Positions 43,074-55,156 of a DNA stretch of 64,000 nt are shown here, one piece after another. Each line of letters starts with the position of its first letter. Position 1 is the first letter of the stretch. The notes below the pieces were generated by a model that was not told the DNA's origin, did not search any database, and saw only the letters and a program-made list of their open reading frames with translations. Both the position numbers and the translations under genes were made by a program. The DNA lies in contig NC_081405.1 of NCBI RefSeq assembly GCF_030272615.1, positions 473,482,008 through 473,546,007 of the forward strand. The letters run 5' to 3'. This stretch comes from Cryptomeria japonica (taxonomy: Eukaryota; Streptophyta; Pinopsida; Cupressales; Cupressaceae).

Positions 43074-44395
43074 TCAAGATAATGCCTGCTTGCTTTCTTT
43101 TACGAAATTTACTTGCACACAACTCTTCAACTTGTATCTTCTACTTCTGCATATATATAAATTATAATTCAATCTCAGATGATTAAATAAAATAAGCATA
43201 TGTAAAGAAAAGATTTACTCATTGGATGTTACATATTATCTGATGGAAAGATCCTAGATCTAATTCTTGGAGAAAGGAAACATCATTGATAATCTTTTTT
43301 TCAAATAAGACAATCAAATAAAATAAAAATGTTTTATGTAATTTTTAAAAGTAGAACTCATTCAATGCTTTCATGCACTGAGGACCAAACCATCGGACCC
43401 ACAACATCTAATCCCATTAGAATTTTGATGAAAACTAAAGAAACATCCGACAAGGATAGTGTATGTCCAATGTCACTTCCTTGTCAAACGGTCGTCGATG
43501 CATGGTAGTGGGGGAGCGTTGGAATTCTGACCATAATCCGATGACATTTTTGGTTGGAGGAGAAAACATAGCAGCCATCGGAAGAGTTCATAGTGTCATC
43601 AAGATTCCGATGCTCAATGGCATCATCGGGAAGCCCGATGATGAGTTTTTGATGGTTACATTTGTCAAAAATCCAATGTGTTGTAGTTGGACTTCCGTCA
43701 ATGGGCTGTCAGAAATTATCCCCGAATGTACTAGTGTTAGTGTGTCTTGCATCTTGCATTTCTAATTCCCCTTTAAGCATTTAATTAATTAATTTAATTA
43801 AATCTAAGGTCATGTTTCATCACTTTACATATTATAAAGTTGGGCCCTTTACCCCAGGTGTGCTCCTTTTCATCTTATTCCTCCAATGAATCATTTAATC
43901 ATAAACCCTAATTATGTCTTATTTTAACCGTTTAGGCCCGATTTCGCATATCAAAACATTTCAAAATTGATTGTAACTTTTGGATACACTCAAATATCAT
44001 CATATCTAATGGCCTCAAAAATTTGGTGAAAAGTTGGTCGGACCATGGCGGGAATGCACATGGTCCTCGACTTTTTCCCCAAAATTTTGGGAGCACAATC
44101 CTATGATATAATAAGACTTAACCCCAAAATAAAAGAGGGAAATTCAAATCCTAGGTCAGCCTAAACATGAAATTAAGATCTAGGGTTTCATACTTAAGAG
44201 CTCTCTTTCTTCATTCGAAGGGGTTGTCTTCTATGAATCTAAGAGCAGGTTTTTGGAGCATTATAGCCTTCTTTCCAGGGAAAGAGTAGATCTTTGAAGT
44301 CTTCAACAACATTCAACATTCATCCATCAAACATTCATCAAGCATCATTTTATCAATTGGGGGCTTTTGAAGATGTAGAAGAACAATAGGAGATT
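43074..44395. other. Non-coding; left half of the site hit by element G
   Basis: No long frame. From about 43460 the sequence has repeated TCCGATG(A/C) phrases (43540, 43600, 43630). The stretch 43990-44395, including GGTCGGACCATGGCGGGAAT and a region of CATTCATCAA phrases, looks like the untranslated leader of another repeat whose other half is at 52362-53315. The final AGATT (44391-44395) is the left target copy of G. Confidence 0.4.
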
Positions 44396-45572
44396 TGTTA
44401 CTACTTACTAAGTTGCCATTAGTTTTATGTCCAAAGTCATTCTATATACTCTAGTCGGTTACTACTACCGAAATATTCAGTTGGTAAGCACGGAGCAGTC
44501 GGTTATAGAAAAAAGTAGTCACAGAGCCCAGTATACACCGAGCTGTCTATCGAGTAACACTCTATTTCTACTGAGTAGTAATAATGATATACTGAGTGAA
44601 CACACACCAAGTGAAACGTGTTACTAGATTCATTGAACCTAGACACACATGGGAAACGTGTTATAAGATCTAGGAACAAAGAACCGTTATCACATTGGAA
44701 ATTGCACTTAAAGATTTTGTATGATTTTGAGGTCATCTATCCAATGAAATATTTTGTATGGTTATTCATTTGATAAATCATGTTTGTAAGATCGAAGCAA
44801 TGAACCAGATCACTGACATAAGAGATCTATTTATATACAAAATGATCTAAGGACCAGAGATAGAAAAACAAAGGTGTATGAAGCAAGACATGTGTAATAG
44901 ATAAGGAAGCACTAAGTATTGTGACTGTCAGAGACACAGAGGTCATTGAGAAGGATTTCAGAGAGCAGTCAAGGAATAGAGTAAATAGAAGGGTTTACCG
45001 AGTTACTTTATGGATTACCGAGGTATGCTATAAGCAAGGTAATCTCATTTTGAGCACATAAAATCTACTATAACATTTCAGATGTGAAGTTGCAAATATT
45101 TGTTAAGATTTTATTATAATATTTTGAGTTGTAAGAGAAACCTTTAACAGGGTAAAAGACTCTAACAAAGTCTATAAAATGTAAAGCCTTTAACCAGGTG
45201 CAGCATTTAGTTTAAGTGTTGTAAAATCCTTTAGCAAGGTAGATCTAACGATCTTGATACTCCTAACAGGGTAAGCTATCAGAAATAGCTAAACATGTAG
45301 CTCTAACCAAGCACCCTTTATTATTGCAGTAGTGAAGTTGTGGGTGGCATCCCCACTGCAATTTTTCTCTCTAACCAAGAGTTTCTACATAACCAAAATA
45401 TGTGTTATGGAGTGAATCATGTATGATTATTATTCATTTGTTTTAGCTTTATGTTATGTTACAATAGTTTTTGGTTTATGCTTAATTGTAAAGTTATTAC
45501 AGAAGAAAGGATTTGAAGTACTGATTCACCCCTCCCCTCTCAGTACATTAACTTTCCATATTGGGCCTAACA
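44396..45572 (+). repeat. 5' LTR of element G
   Basis: Begins TGTTACTACTTACTAAG and ends TTGGGCCTAACA. The partner is 51199-52356. A TATAAAA at 45173-45179 may be the core promoter, conserved as TATAAAAT near 51956 in the partner. Confidence 0.93.
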
Positions 45573-45575
45573 ATT

Positions 45576-45587
45576 GGTATCAGAGCT
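45576..45587 (+). other. Primer-binding site of G
   Basis: TGGTATCAGAGC, three bases after the LTR, is a perfect initiator-Met tRNA type site. Confidence 0.93.
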
Positions 45588-45634
45588 TGAATCTTGGAAA
45601 TGGGTTTAACAGCCTAAAGAAAAAGATCTTATCA

Positions 45635-46987
45635 ATGAAAGGCTATAAACAATCTTGGAGAATTGTGTATCTGGAAGAAGAGTTGGATCATGCTAATCAA
45701 GTGATTGCAGACATGCAAAGACAAATGCAAAAATCATTGAAAGTTAGAAGAATATTATCTGATGATTTGCAGGACTCTCAAGAGCTAGTGGAACAGATTG
45801 AGACATCATCTGAGAATAGTATATCTAAAGAGACTGAAGAGATGATTGGAGAATTGAAAGAAAAGAACAAAGCACTGATTGAATAGCTAAAAGCAATGAA
45901 AAGAGAACATGAGCATTTCAGCACACAGATGACTAAAAATCTTGATGCATTGAGGACAACCGAGGATAAGATAAGAGATACAAAAAGAGAAAAACATCAA
46001 CTTGAAGCATTAGTATCTGAAAAGAATGATGAAATCACAAGGTTGACTGGGATTCAACAAAATCTGTTAGATCAATTGGGTTATGCACATCATGAAGCAA
46101 ATCTGAAGGATAATGAGAATTGAGCATTGAAACTTGAATTATCAAGATTGACTGATGAACTTGAAACAGAGAAGAAATCCAAAGAAACATTGAAGAAGAG
46201 TTATGAAGCATCAAAGATGTTGGATGAGCAACTGAATACAAGAAGACCCAACAAAGATGCAGGACTCGGTTACAAAGGAAAAGACTCTACCGAGAAGGGA
46301 ATCCACACCACCGAGAGAGGAGAATCATCAAAGCAAGCTGGAAACAAGAAGAACATCAAAGGAAAGAAGCATATTTGCTACTACTATGGAAAACAAGGAC
46401 ATACTGCTAACATGAGTCAAATCAGAAAAGGTAAGCAACCAAATGTCACTAGGTCTAATGGTTATTGTAACAATTGCAATAAATATGGTCACACATCTAA
46501 TCAATGTAGGACAAAGTCTGTTAACAATTATCAGAAGGCAAAATTCAAAGGGTTTTGTAAAAACTACAATAGATATGGACACAGTACCGAGAAGTGTTGG
46601 TTTAAGCAAAAGAACTATATGTGGTCTACACACCGAGCAAATACTAGAGGCTACCGAACTCACACAGATCCTAACTGATAGTATTCTGCAGTACCATGGG
46701 ATTACAATACAAGGATATGGTGTGAATGCTATGGAAGATATGGACATATAAGTGCCAACTATTTTGTAAGGTTTGGAATGAACAACCGAAGATCATGGAG
46801 AAATCCTGGTATGGCATGTTTTCATTGTCACAAAGTTGGACACTTGGCTAGAGATTGTAGAGATCAACCTAGAGGAGACACTGAGGAAATAAAAGGAAAA
46901 TTACAAATGATTTGGAAAAAGAAGGAAATTGTGTCAAATGAAGAAAGCACCTTATCTATAGAGTTAGGTGCACCTATTCCAAATTAA
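45635..46987 (+). pseudogene. Gag-like coiled-coil protein with five tandem zinc knuckles (G)
   Basis: ATG at 45635 opens MKGYKQSWRIVYLEEELDHA. Up to about 46240 the protein is a long charged coiled coil (EELDHANQVIADMQRQMQ, KREKHQLEALVSEK, KLELSRLTDELETEKK). Then five CCHC-type units follow in one frame: at 46376 (CYYYGKQGHTANMS, two Cys lost), 46466 (CNNCNKYGHTSNQC, intact), 46556 (CKNYNRYGHSTEKC, one Cys lost), 46721 (CECYGRYGHISANY, last Cys lost) and 46817 (CFHCHKVGHLARDC, intact). The typical copia gag N-terminal core is not seen. Stops at 45884 (TAG), 46121 (TGA), 46676 (TGA) and 46679 (TAG) all keep the frame. The knuckles should bind RNA; the coiled coil should drive assembly. Several losses are Cys-to-Tyr or Cys-to-Ser, fitting decay after insertion. 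Confidence 0.85.
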
Positions 46988-47501
46988 TCGGTAAAGGTAT
47001 GAAGGGACTACATTCTCTCAAGGGTTAAATCTTAATAGTTCCTATTTTATCATCTACCTAATTCAAAATCTGCATAGCTAAAGGTGCATTAGGAAATTTG
47101 AAATTTTATCAAGTCTTTTGGAAGCTTGTCTAGTTGGTAAATACAGGAAGTCTGGCTACTCGGCAAAAGCATAAAAAGGAAGTGGTACTAAGTGCATTTA
47201 ATGTTTTCTGACCTAACTACATAAAGCCTGACAAGGTATAATGTGTACTTAAAGCACTTTGCATGATCATTTTACACTTACCAAGTTTTCAGAGAGCAGA
47301 GCAAAGTGATTCAAAGGCAATCAAACCTCCTCTGAAGTGAAATTCAAGGTATTTACATCAATCACAACGCATTGTCAAACTAGTTTACCGATCATATCAG
47401 TTGTGAATATCTATTTTACATTTGTTAAGTGGAAAGTGTCTGCCATTTAAAAGTTTTCAAACCCTAAGGATCTTTTGTTAAGTGATTATCCAAAATTTGA
47501 A
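46988..47501 (+). other. Spacer between the two frames of G
   Basis: No open frame. It may contain a promoter or splice sites for ORF2, but I see none I can defend. Confidence 0.4.
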
Positions 47502-50500
47502 ATGGCACCTAAGATCGAGAAGCCCGTTGTTGTTAAGAACATCGAAAACCCTCACTGAAATACTCTCTAACTCCCAAAGTAGCATCTGAACCGGATGATA
47601 AAAATGCATTTTCACTCATTTTGGATAGGGTTTTACTAGTTGAGGATGTCATATTCTTTACTAAGTGTCGTGTTGAGGAACTAGGTCATGTTGAGATCAA
47701 GGACACATATGATGAATTGTGTACCGATGGGAAATTGGATAGCAAGTATGAACACATTAAAATCAAGGGATTGAACGAAGCCCTAACCTATCCCCGTGTC
47801 TTCAAATCCCAGTGGGTTAAATTTGTTTTGAGCAGAGTTCATGATGACTTCATGTGGTTAGAGGAGAAACCATTCAAGATCACCAAGGAAATCATCCACT
47901 TGATCACCGGTTACCCTATTTTTGATCATGCCCGAGCTCAAAAAATGATATCACAAAAGGAATTGATCACTTTAACCATAGTTGAATCTAATTGCAGAGG
48001 ACTGAAACTGAACAATGTCACAGATGCAGAGCTGAAGTTTTCCATTAGAGTAATAGGTTATTGTTTCTTTCAATCGGTAAGGGAAAATAGTGTACCCTGT
48101 GCAGTAGTCGATTTAGCATATAAAATTGTGAAGGAATGAAAATTGATCTATGTGAAGTATTGTTGAAAAACCTGTTTGAAAATCTAAACACCATAAGGAA
48201 GCCAAAGAAGAACAACTCGACTAACACACTGAAGTTTGGATCACTTTTGGTATGCATGTTTTTCTATTTTGAGAAATTCTTTCCATCAGTCGGTAATGTA
48301 GTTTGGGAGCTACACCAACCAATCACCCATCAAATAAATGACTTCATCAAATGGCTAGGTGATAACTTTAATGATATTATGGATGATCACTTTAGTAAGT
48401 TTCAGGAAAGGATGCATAACAGGTACTAGATCCCACCCTAGTTAGTAGAGAAATACAAGGATGACATATGCTTTGAAGTAGACACCGACTACTACTATGT
48501 TAATGTTGTGGAACCAAGAACTCAATCTTTGCCACCTATGGTTTATGAGATTGATTTTGACATCACACAACAATAGATAGATGCTTTTCTTACATTACCA
48601 AGGCATGCTACCGAGCTGAGATACGGTACATATGAAGAAGTTAAAGAGAAAGTTAAGATGAGCATTGTAGTACCAAAGGCTACAAGGAAAGCAACAAAAA
48701 TGATCAAGGCATTAACGGAGAACTTTGGAGAAGGTTCTTCCTCCACACCTGTCAAGGGAACTCTAGTCATCACCGAGGAGGAATCAGAAGCCCAAGAAGT
48801 AGCTATTACATTGAGCACCGAGTTGCCTAAAGGGAAAGTTTTGAAAAGGAAGAAACAGGATACATCAAAGGTATCACCGGCACCTTCAGTAAAGCGCCCA
48901 AACACAAGATCATCTGCAGCGTCACCAAGTAAGAAACCAAATAATGTTGCTGCACCAAAGGTAACAAAAACCTATAAGAAATCTACTCGGAGACTCATTT
49001 TGACTAAAGAGTCCAGTGACACCAAATCTGAAGACAAAAGTAAATTTCAGATTGTTAAGAGCAAAAAGAAAGAAGTACATAATGTTGATAACATTTGTGC
49101 TAATTTGAAACAATATGGTGGATTTGGAACATTTAGATATGTTAAGTATGAATCCAGAAATGATGATGAAAAGAGACAAATTGAAGAAGCTGTCATCTGC
49201 ACTCTTCTAAAATTCTGATTGGTCCCATTGGAAGTAACTAATTCTCTTCCAAAAGAATTGTATTTGCATATTGATAACAGGTGGAAATATGCCATGGACT
49301 CGGAAAAGAAGATGAGAGAAAGAAGTTTGGTACATCTCTTTCCAGACATGTTGGTAGATGAAATAAGTGAACATCTAAAAAACTACCACACAAACTTTCT
49401 AGTCAAGCAAAGAGCCTTGAAATTGATGAATGACTTTTATTTGGATGTAGAGAATGAGACCAAGGAAAAATGGCAGGAAATCTTTTGAATCAAGAATGAT
49501 GGTGAGCAAGTTGAAGTTGAAATAGTTGATGTCACCGAGCAAGATCCCGATATCACCGAGAAAGACCCTGCTGACACTATACAAATTGATGAGGATATCA
49601 TGGACACCGAGGCACAAGAATAGGAAATGATAGAAGGGAATGCATATGCCAAACTGGTATCTAGTGAGTCATTTTTGGAACAAGTTCTGCCCTATCCTCC
49701 GGTCACTCAACCTATTTCAACTAAGGCCCCTTAGGATATTGAACAAGGAATAGAGGGTCACAAGTCTACAGAAGGAGAAGCTACTTCTTAGGTCACCAGG
49801 GAATAGACTTCTCAAGCTCCTTCTAGCACTAAAAATGTTACAACTGAGACCCCGAGCAAGGATTCACCGAAGGCTACATCAGAGGTTCAAGAAATTGACA
49901 AAAGTGTTGCCTCTACCGAGCAACCTACCAAGGGTCAACAAGCCTCCCAAGCCATTGTATTAGTTCAACCGGTGAAAGCTAAAGAAAAGAAAATGAAAAA
50001 GCATAATTTCAAATTAGATTTGTCAAAACCAATAGTGTTGCCGAATGTAGACATATCCAAATTAAAAGGGCAAGCACTCATTGAATTCGGTGAACTATGC
50101 AAAGCCAAAGAAGAATAGGAAAAACAAATGGCTATTCAAAAGAAAAACAAAGTACTTCAGAAGGTGAAAGCACTATTAATAGATATGCTACTTGAAGCTA
50201 TAGTGTCGAAAAATGCAGCCATCCATATTCAACTGGATGAACTCCTAACTAAAATAGAGACATCTGGAGTAGATGCATCTGAATATTTGAGCAAATTGAA
50301 GGACAAAGAGCTCACTGCTAGAATGATTGAAGAGGTATAGAAAGCCATTACTATTGGCAAAGTAAAACTTGTCAAATTTATTGCTAAGTTGTCCCCTCAA
50401 CTCAAGTGTATTCTTTATTTATTTCAAAAACTTTGTACATTCTCTTTATTCATTAAAGATATAAAAAATAAAACAGAAGTGATTGAGAAAGAGATCACCG

Positions 50501-50868
50501 ATCTCTCAAATAAGTTGACCACTGAGCCAAACTCTATTCAAAATTTCTATACCAAGCTACAAAAGCTCATGGCTCAACAATTGGAACTTAGGAATGAAGA
50601 GCACAAAATAAGGATGGACATTATGACTCTTCAAACCTTATTCATTCTACACTTGTCCTTCATCCAAGAGAAAATCAACAAGGATACCTCCCTATCCACT
50701 CAACAAGAGGGAAGCACTTTAGATGGACTAATTTCACTGTTAGTTGACATTACAGCTCAAAATTCACTCATGGATAGTGTCAAGGATGCCCTCTCTACCG
50801 CTCTCACCGATGCAAGGACAAAGTACAAATCCATTTTTGACCAGTTGTCTCCACTGAATGGTAACTAG
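47502..50868 (+). pseudogene. ORF2 of G: unrecognised large protein, about 1,120 codons
   Basis: ATG at 47502 opens MAPKIEKPVVVKNIENPH; a one-base shift near 47557 leads into NAFSLILDRVLLVEDVIFF. The N-terminal globular region includes RVFKSQWVKFVLSRVHDDFM and PFKITKEIIHLITGYP, which resembles the core of 'putative plant transposon protein' families. A shift near 48138 is followed by a helical, hydrophobic part (LLVCMFFYFEKFFPSVG), then a Ser/Pro/Lys-rich basic linker (48840-49060), a second globular part (NLKQYGGFGTFRYVKY, YLHIDNRWKYAMDSEKK), an acidic Thr/Glu-rich linker (49500-49960), and a coiled-coil end (50030-50860). Eleven premature stops: TAG at 48427, 48439, 48574, 49621, 49732, 49789, 49804, 50116 and 50338, TGA at 49216 and 49486. 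No catalytic motif. Its position after gag is where pol would be. Confidence 0.75.
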
Positions 50869-51198
50869 GTTTTGATGTTTTTCAAAAAGGGGGAGTGTAG
50901 TATACAGGGGGAGTATACCGAATAGAATAGAGTATCCAAATGCAAAGTTAATTTTGATAGGGGGAGCAGTGAACTGAGTAGTGACAACCAAGCAGTTAAT
51001 ACAGAATATTAATCAGAGTGCATGCATAATCAGAGTTTTGTACAGTATATTGATAAGGGGAGTATATCTGAATATACTTTTTTATTGATAAATGTATATA
51101 CTGTCTGATTAGTCAAATTTTGTAAGTATATAGATTTTTGAGTTATAACTTTGAAAGAAGTTTTGTCAAACATCTCAACTAATGTCAAAAGGGGAGAT
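50869..51198 (+). promoter_or_regulatory. Polypurine tract region of G
   Basis: Purine tracts AAAGGGGGAG (50886), ACAGGGGGAG (50904), ATAGGGGGAG (50957), AAGGGGAG (51055) and the LTR-proximal AAAAGGGGAGAT (51187-51198). The last abuts the 3' LTR. The repeated layout is shared with A and C. Confidence 0.75.
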
Positions 51199-52356
51199 TG
51201 TTAATACTTACTAAGTTTCCATTAGTTTTATGTCCAAAGTCATTCTATATACTCTAGTCGGTTACTACTACCGAAATATTCAATCGGTAAGCACAAAGCA
51301 GTCGGTTATAGAAGAAAGTAGTCACAGAGCCCAGTATACATCGAGCTGTCTACCGAGCAGCAATAATGATATACCGAGTGAACACACACTGAGTGAAACG
51401 TGTTACCAGATTCATTGAACCTAGACACACATGGGAAACATGTTACAAGATCGAGGAACAAAGAACCATTATCACATTGGAAATTGCACTTAAAGATTTT
51501 GTATGATTTTGAGGTCATCTATCCAATGAAATATTTTGTATGGTTATTCATTTGATAAATCATGTTTGTAAGATCGAAGCAATGAACCAGATCATCGACA
51601 TAAGAGATCTATTTATATGTAGAATGATTTAAGGATCAGAGATGGAAAAACAAAGGTGTATGAAGCAAGACATGTGTAATAGATAAGGAAGCATTGAGTA
51701 TTGTGACTGTCAGAGACACAGAGGTCACCGAGAAGGATTTCAGAGAACAGTCAAGGAACAAAGTAAATAGAAGGGTTTACCGAGTTACTTTATGGATTAC
51801 TGAGGTATGCTATAAGCAAGGTAATCTCATTTTGAGCACATAGAATCTGCTATAACATTTCAGATGTGAAGTTGCAGATATTTGTAAAGATTTTATTATA
51901 ATATTTTGAGTTGTAAGAGGAACCTTTAACAGTGTAAAAGACTCTAATAAAGTCTATAAAATGTAAACCCTTTAACCAAGTGCAACATTTAGTTTAAGTG
52001 TTGTAAAATCCTTTAGCAAGGTAGATCTAACGATCTTGATACTCCTAATAGGGTAAGCTATCAGAAATAGCTAAAGATGTAGCTCTAACCGAGCAACCTT
52101 TATTATTGTAGTAGTGAAGTTGTGGGTGCCATCCCCACTGCAGTTTTTCTCTCTAACCAAGAGATTCTGCATAACCAAAATATATGTGTTATGGAGTGAA
52201 TCATGTATGATTGTTATTCATTTGTTTTAGCTTGATGTTATGTTACAATAGTTTTTGGTTTATGCTTAATAGTAAAGTTATTGCAAAAGAAAGGATTTGA
52301 AGTACTGATTCACCCCTCCCCTCTCAATACATTAGCTTTCCATATTGGGCCTAACA
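51199..52356 (+). repeat. 3' LTR of element G
   Basis: Begins TGTTAATACTTACTAAG and ends TTGGGCCTAACA. Lacks about 20 bp present near 44567-44585 of the 5' LTR (CTATTTCTACTGAGTAGTAA region). Followed by AGATT. Confidence 0.93.
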
Positions 52357-52361
52357 AGATT

Positions 52362-53315
52362 ATCAATTGACGATTGTCTTGTACCTCTCCCTTAGGGTTG
52401 GGTATGGTTTCATGTTGTTTTCATATCTTTGCATAAGCTTCATTTTGATTCAGATTCATGCTTTAGATCACTTTTCATTGTGGATTTAGAGCATGTACTT
52501 TGTCAATTATAAGAAATTAGGGTTTACTCTTTAGGGTTTCTCTACATTGTTTGCTTTCATCTTAGGACCTTGCATGCACACAAGGTTCTTGCACACACAT
52601 TTTCATTACATTATCAACTATTTGTGGAGGTGGAAATCACCAACAAAAGGGTTTTATTAAGGAAAAACCCTATATATCCACCCCAAACCCTATTTACAGG
52701 TTCAAGTACAGGTTCAGATCCGAGTGTCGCTAAAAGTTTTAGGACCGGAAGAGCACATAGGGATAGTTCTGGGTTGCAGATCTTAGCAAAAGCTACAAGG
52801 ATAGGGGCGTGGCACCCTGGTCCTACCCTGGATAGTGGTGTGGCACCATAGTTCTACCCTCTGTCAATAGGATCTGGCAGAATAGCACTTTACAAGCTCC
52901 AGAATCCATCTTGACAGTTGCAGCTCCAAAAGTGCAGAATCATGACAGTGGCGTGGCACCCTGGTCCTGGAAATTTTCTTCTTAAATTTTAGACATAGGT
53001 GCATCATTGATTTTTCCTTCTGATCTATAATTTTTAGCAGTCTATCAATTTTCCTTTGATCTGCATTCTTAGATCAGGGTTTGCTTGCTTACTTGCATTC
53101 AAGGTTAGATTGCATTTTTGCATCATTCCTCTCTCTCATTTACAACAAAGGAATAAAAAACCTAAGAGGTAATCCACAATTCTCTCTTCCTCATAAGAAT
53201 TAGTCGAAGTGCTTTACCTCCCTAGGCTATTTCATATTACATGAGTGTGTATGAGAGTGGGATTAGGGTTTCCATACTTAGTCTCACTTTTTCCCCTACA
53301 CAAAGATCATCGAAG
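52362..53315 (+). other. Leader-like region before pseudogene E
   Basis: Continues the sequence cut by G at 44395. It has no long frame. A phrase GGCGTGGCACCCTGGTCCT occurs at 52806 and 52953, with a weaker copy at 52838. Together with 43990-44395 it looks like a long untranslated leader of a repeat whose coding part is E. Confidence 0.45.
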
Positions 53316-55156
53316 ATGAAATCAAAAGGAGAGAGACCAAATAAAAAGGGAAAAAATTTGAAGAGTGTCCTATTGCAGACATCCCCATATTTTCCAAGAA
53401 GGGGGTGGTCATCAAGGAAGAGGTGCAGCTTGAGACTTCAAAGACAACAACTAAGGGTAAAGGGTCGGTGGTGGGAGAACATGGACAAAATCTAGAGGAA
53501 CATCATGTCATTGACATCCCTACATTTTACAAGGAGGGAGTTGTCATCAAAGGAGAGGGGCAACCAAAGGCTTCAAGGTCAAGCACCAAGGGTAAAGGAC
53601 TGTTGGTGGGATAGATCAAAAGGGTGGAGAAAGGTAAAACTAGGATCTCAAATTGTGTTGACATCCCTGACACCGATGATCCAAATGTGCCCCCTCCTTC
53701 CCTTCCAAAGGATTTTTTCCATGAAGAGGCACTTGCTGAGGATTTGAATGAAAATGACAGAGCTTTGGTCCCAAGTGTTATTCTAGCTGAGGAAGTGGTT
53801 GATGAAAGGGTGAGTGCTATAAAGGAATTCATGTTAGATGACAATTTTATGAATTCCCCGAAGTTTAAGTCTTTTTGGCTTCAAGAAAACCTAAGAAATG
53901 TAGCTCTGGGGGAAGAAGTAAATATTGACCCCAATAACATTCAATGCACCCTCAAGGAAGCTAGAGAAATGGTGGCCAATAGTGGAATTATTCTAATTCC
54001 TGGATGGGATCACGTGAAACTATTTTTGTTAGACCAAGTTGTTAGGTAGGATGACCCAAGGTATTTGAAAGAATATGAAAACTATGGGTCCTGAGTTAAT
54101 GTAAATATCAAAGCCTTTGACGTTTGGGCCAGGGGATCAAGTGTAAATAGGCCAATTGTTCCTTTTGAGATAGAGTAGTAGTGGGGAGAAGCAATCCTAA
54201 TGACAACCAATGACACCACAACAGGAGAGGTTGTTTCTTTGACTTCCCATGTAGCACAACTTTCTCAGTTGTTAGTGCTGGACTTAGAAGAAAAACATAT
54301 TTATTTGAGGGATACTTTGGCCAAGTAGTATCATGATTATAATTTGTTATTTGTTGAGAATTGTAAACTAAAGGAGAAATTGAATAAAGTAGAGGAAGGG
54401 ACCCCAAGGGGAATAAGGCCTGGGGAATTGGAAAGGGATACTAGAGAGATTCAGGAGGCTAAGGAAGAAGCCTCCAAGACATATTTTGAAATCAGGAGAG
54501 ATACAATTTTGAAGGTATCTGGTAGATTCATGGATAGATTAGAGGAAGTCCATGCCAGTTATTCCTCCCTAGCAAAAATTGACATTGATTTAGATTCCAT
54601 TATTTCATTCTTTTTGTCCGTTAAAGCTACTTGGATTCTTAAAGGGAAACAACTAAAGGAGGTTCTCCTGCCTTCTTCACAAAGGAAAGGGAGTGAAGCT
54701 AAAGAGATAGAAGTCACATGGAAGAATTATAATAAATTAATCAAAGAACTCCCTGTCATTGAGGAAGAGAAGCAAGTAATGAATGATAGATTTGAATCAT
54801 TCAAAGGATTGCAGCGATGGGATATCCCTTCAATTTTGACACCCATGTAACACATTAAAGACTTGGTTTCCTGACATGCAAAATTTGAAAAGGCTATTTT
54901 AGGGGTTCTAGAAGCCTTAGAATCAAACCCAGACCAGGAGGCCTCATACATTATAGTTTTGGATAGAATCATGGATGTTGAGGGGTTGTACCACAATTTT
55001 ATTGTGGAAGTAGCAGGGGTACCAACATAGGCAACTAGGACAGCTATGAATAGGTTGAAAGGCCTTTAAAAATTTTAATGGCCAATTGACAAGATGGAGG
55101 GGTGGTACAACAAGTACTGTGTTGTCCTCCAACAAATCTTAGAAGAAGAAGACTAG
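53316..55156 (+). pseudogene. Pseudogene E: second member of the B/E/F family
   Basis: ATG at 53316 opens MKSKGERPNKKGKNLKS; a shift near 53370 leads into the main frame, which stays constant to the last stop at 55154-55156. The N-terminal part has two copies of a unit of about 45 residues (IPIFSKKGVVIKEEVQ...TKGKG and IPTFYKEGVVIKGEGQ...TKGKG). Then come IKEFMLDDNFMNSPKFKSFW, IILIPGWDHVKLFLLDQVVR, a long helical part (REIQEAKEEASKTYFEI, RFMDRLEEVHASY) and the closing WPIDKMEGWYNKY. F shows the same order: EFMKDDDFI...EFKSF, MIMISDWDIQSIFIINQIRK and GWPIDKEVDRW. Stops at 53612, 54047, 54092, 54176, 54179, 54326, 54848 and several beyond. The region homologous to the first half of B is absent. 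Function unknown. Confidence 0.65.

Larger units (their letters stand above)
44396..52356 (+). mobile_element. LTR element G: no pol, zinc-knuckle gag and a novel long ORF
   Basis: A 7,961-bp element bounded by LTRs of 1,177 and 1,158 bp with TG...CA ends and a perfect 5-bp duplication AGATT (44391-44395, 52357-52361). It has the full primer-binding site TGGTATCAGAGC and several polypurine tracts. The interior codes for a coiled-coil protein with five zinc-knuckle units and then a second frame of about 1,100 codons. No protease, integrase, RT or RNase H motif appears in any frame. It is therefore a non-autonomous LTR retrotransposon that relied on enzymes from another element, while carrying its own large coding cargo. 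Confidence 0.92.

Noticed and set aside
44396..52356. Hidden RT or integrase in G in another frame or strand
   Set aside because: I looked for DD-containing RT blocks, [11 protein letters not shown] and the DDE patterns that are obvious in A and C and found none.
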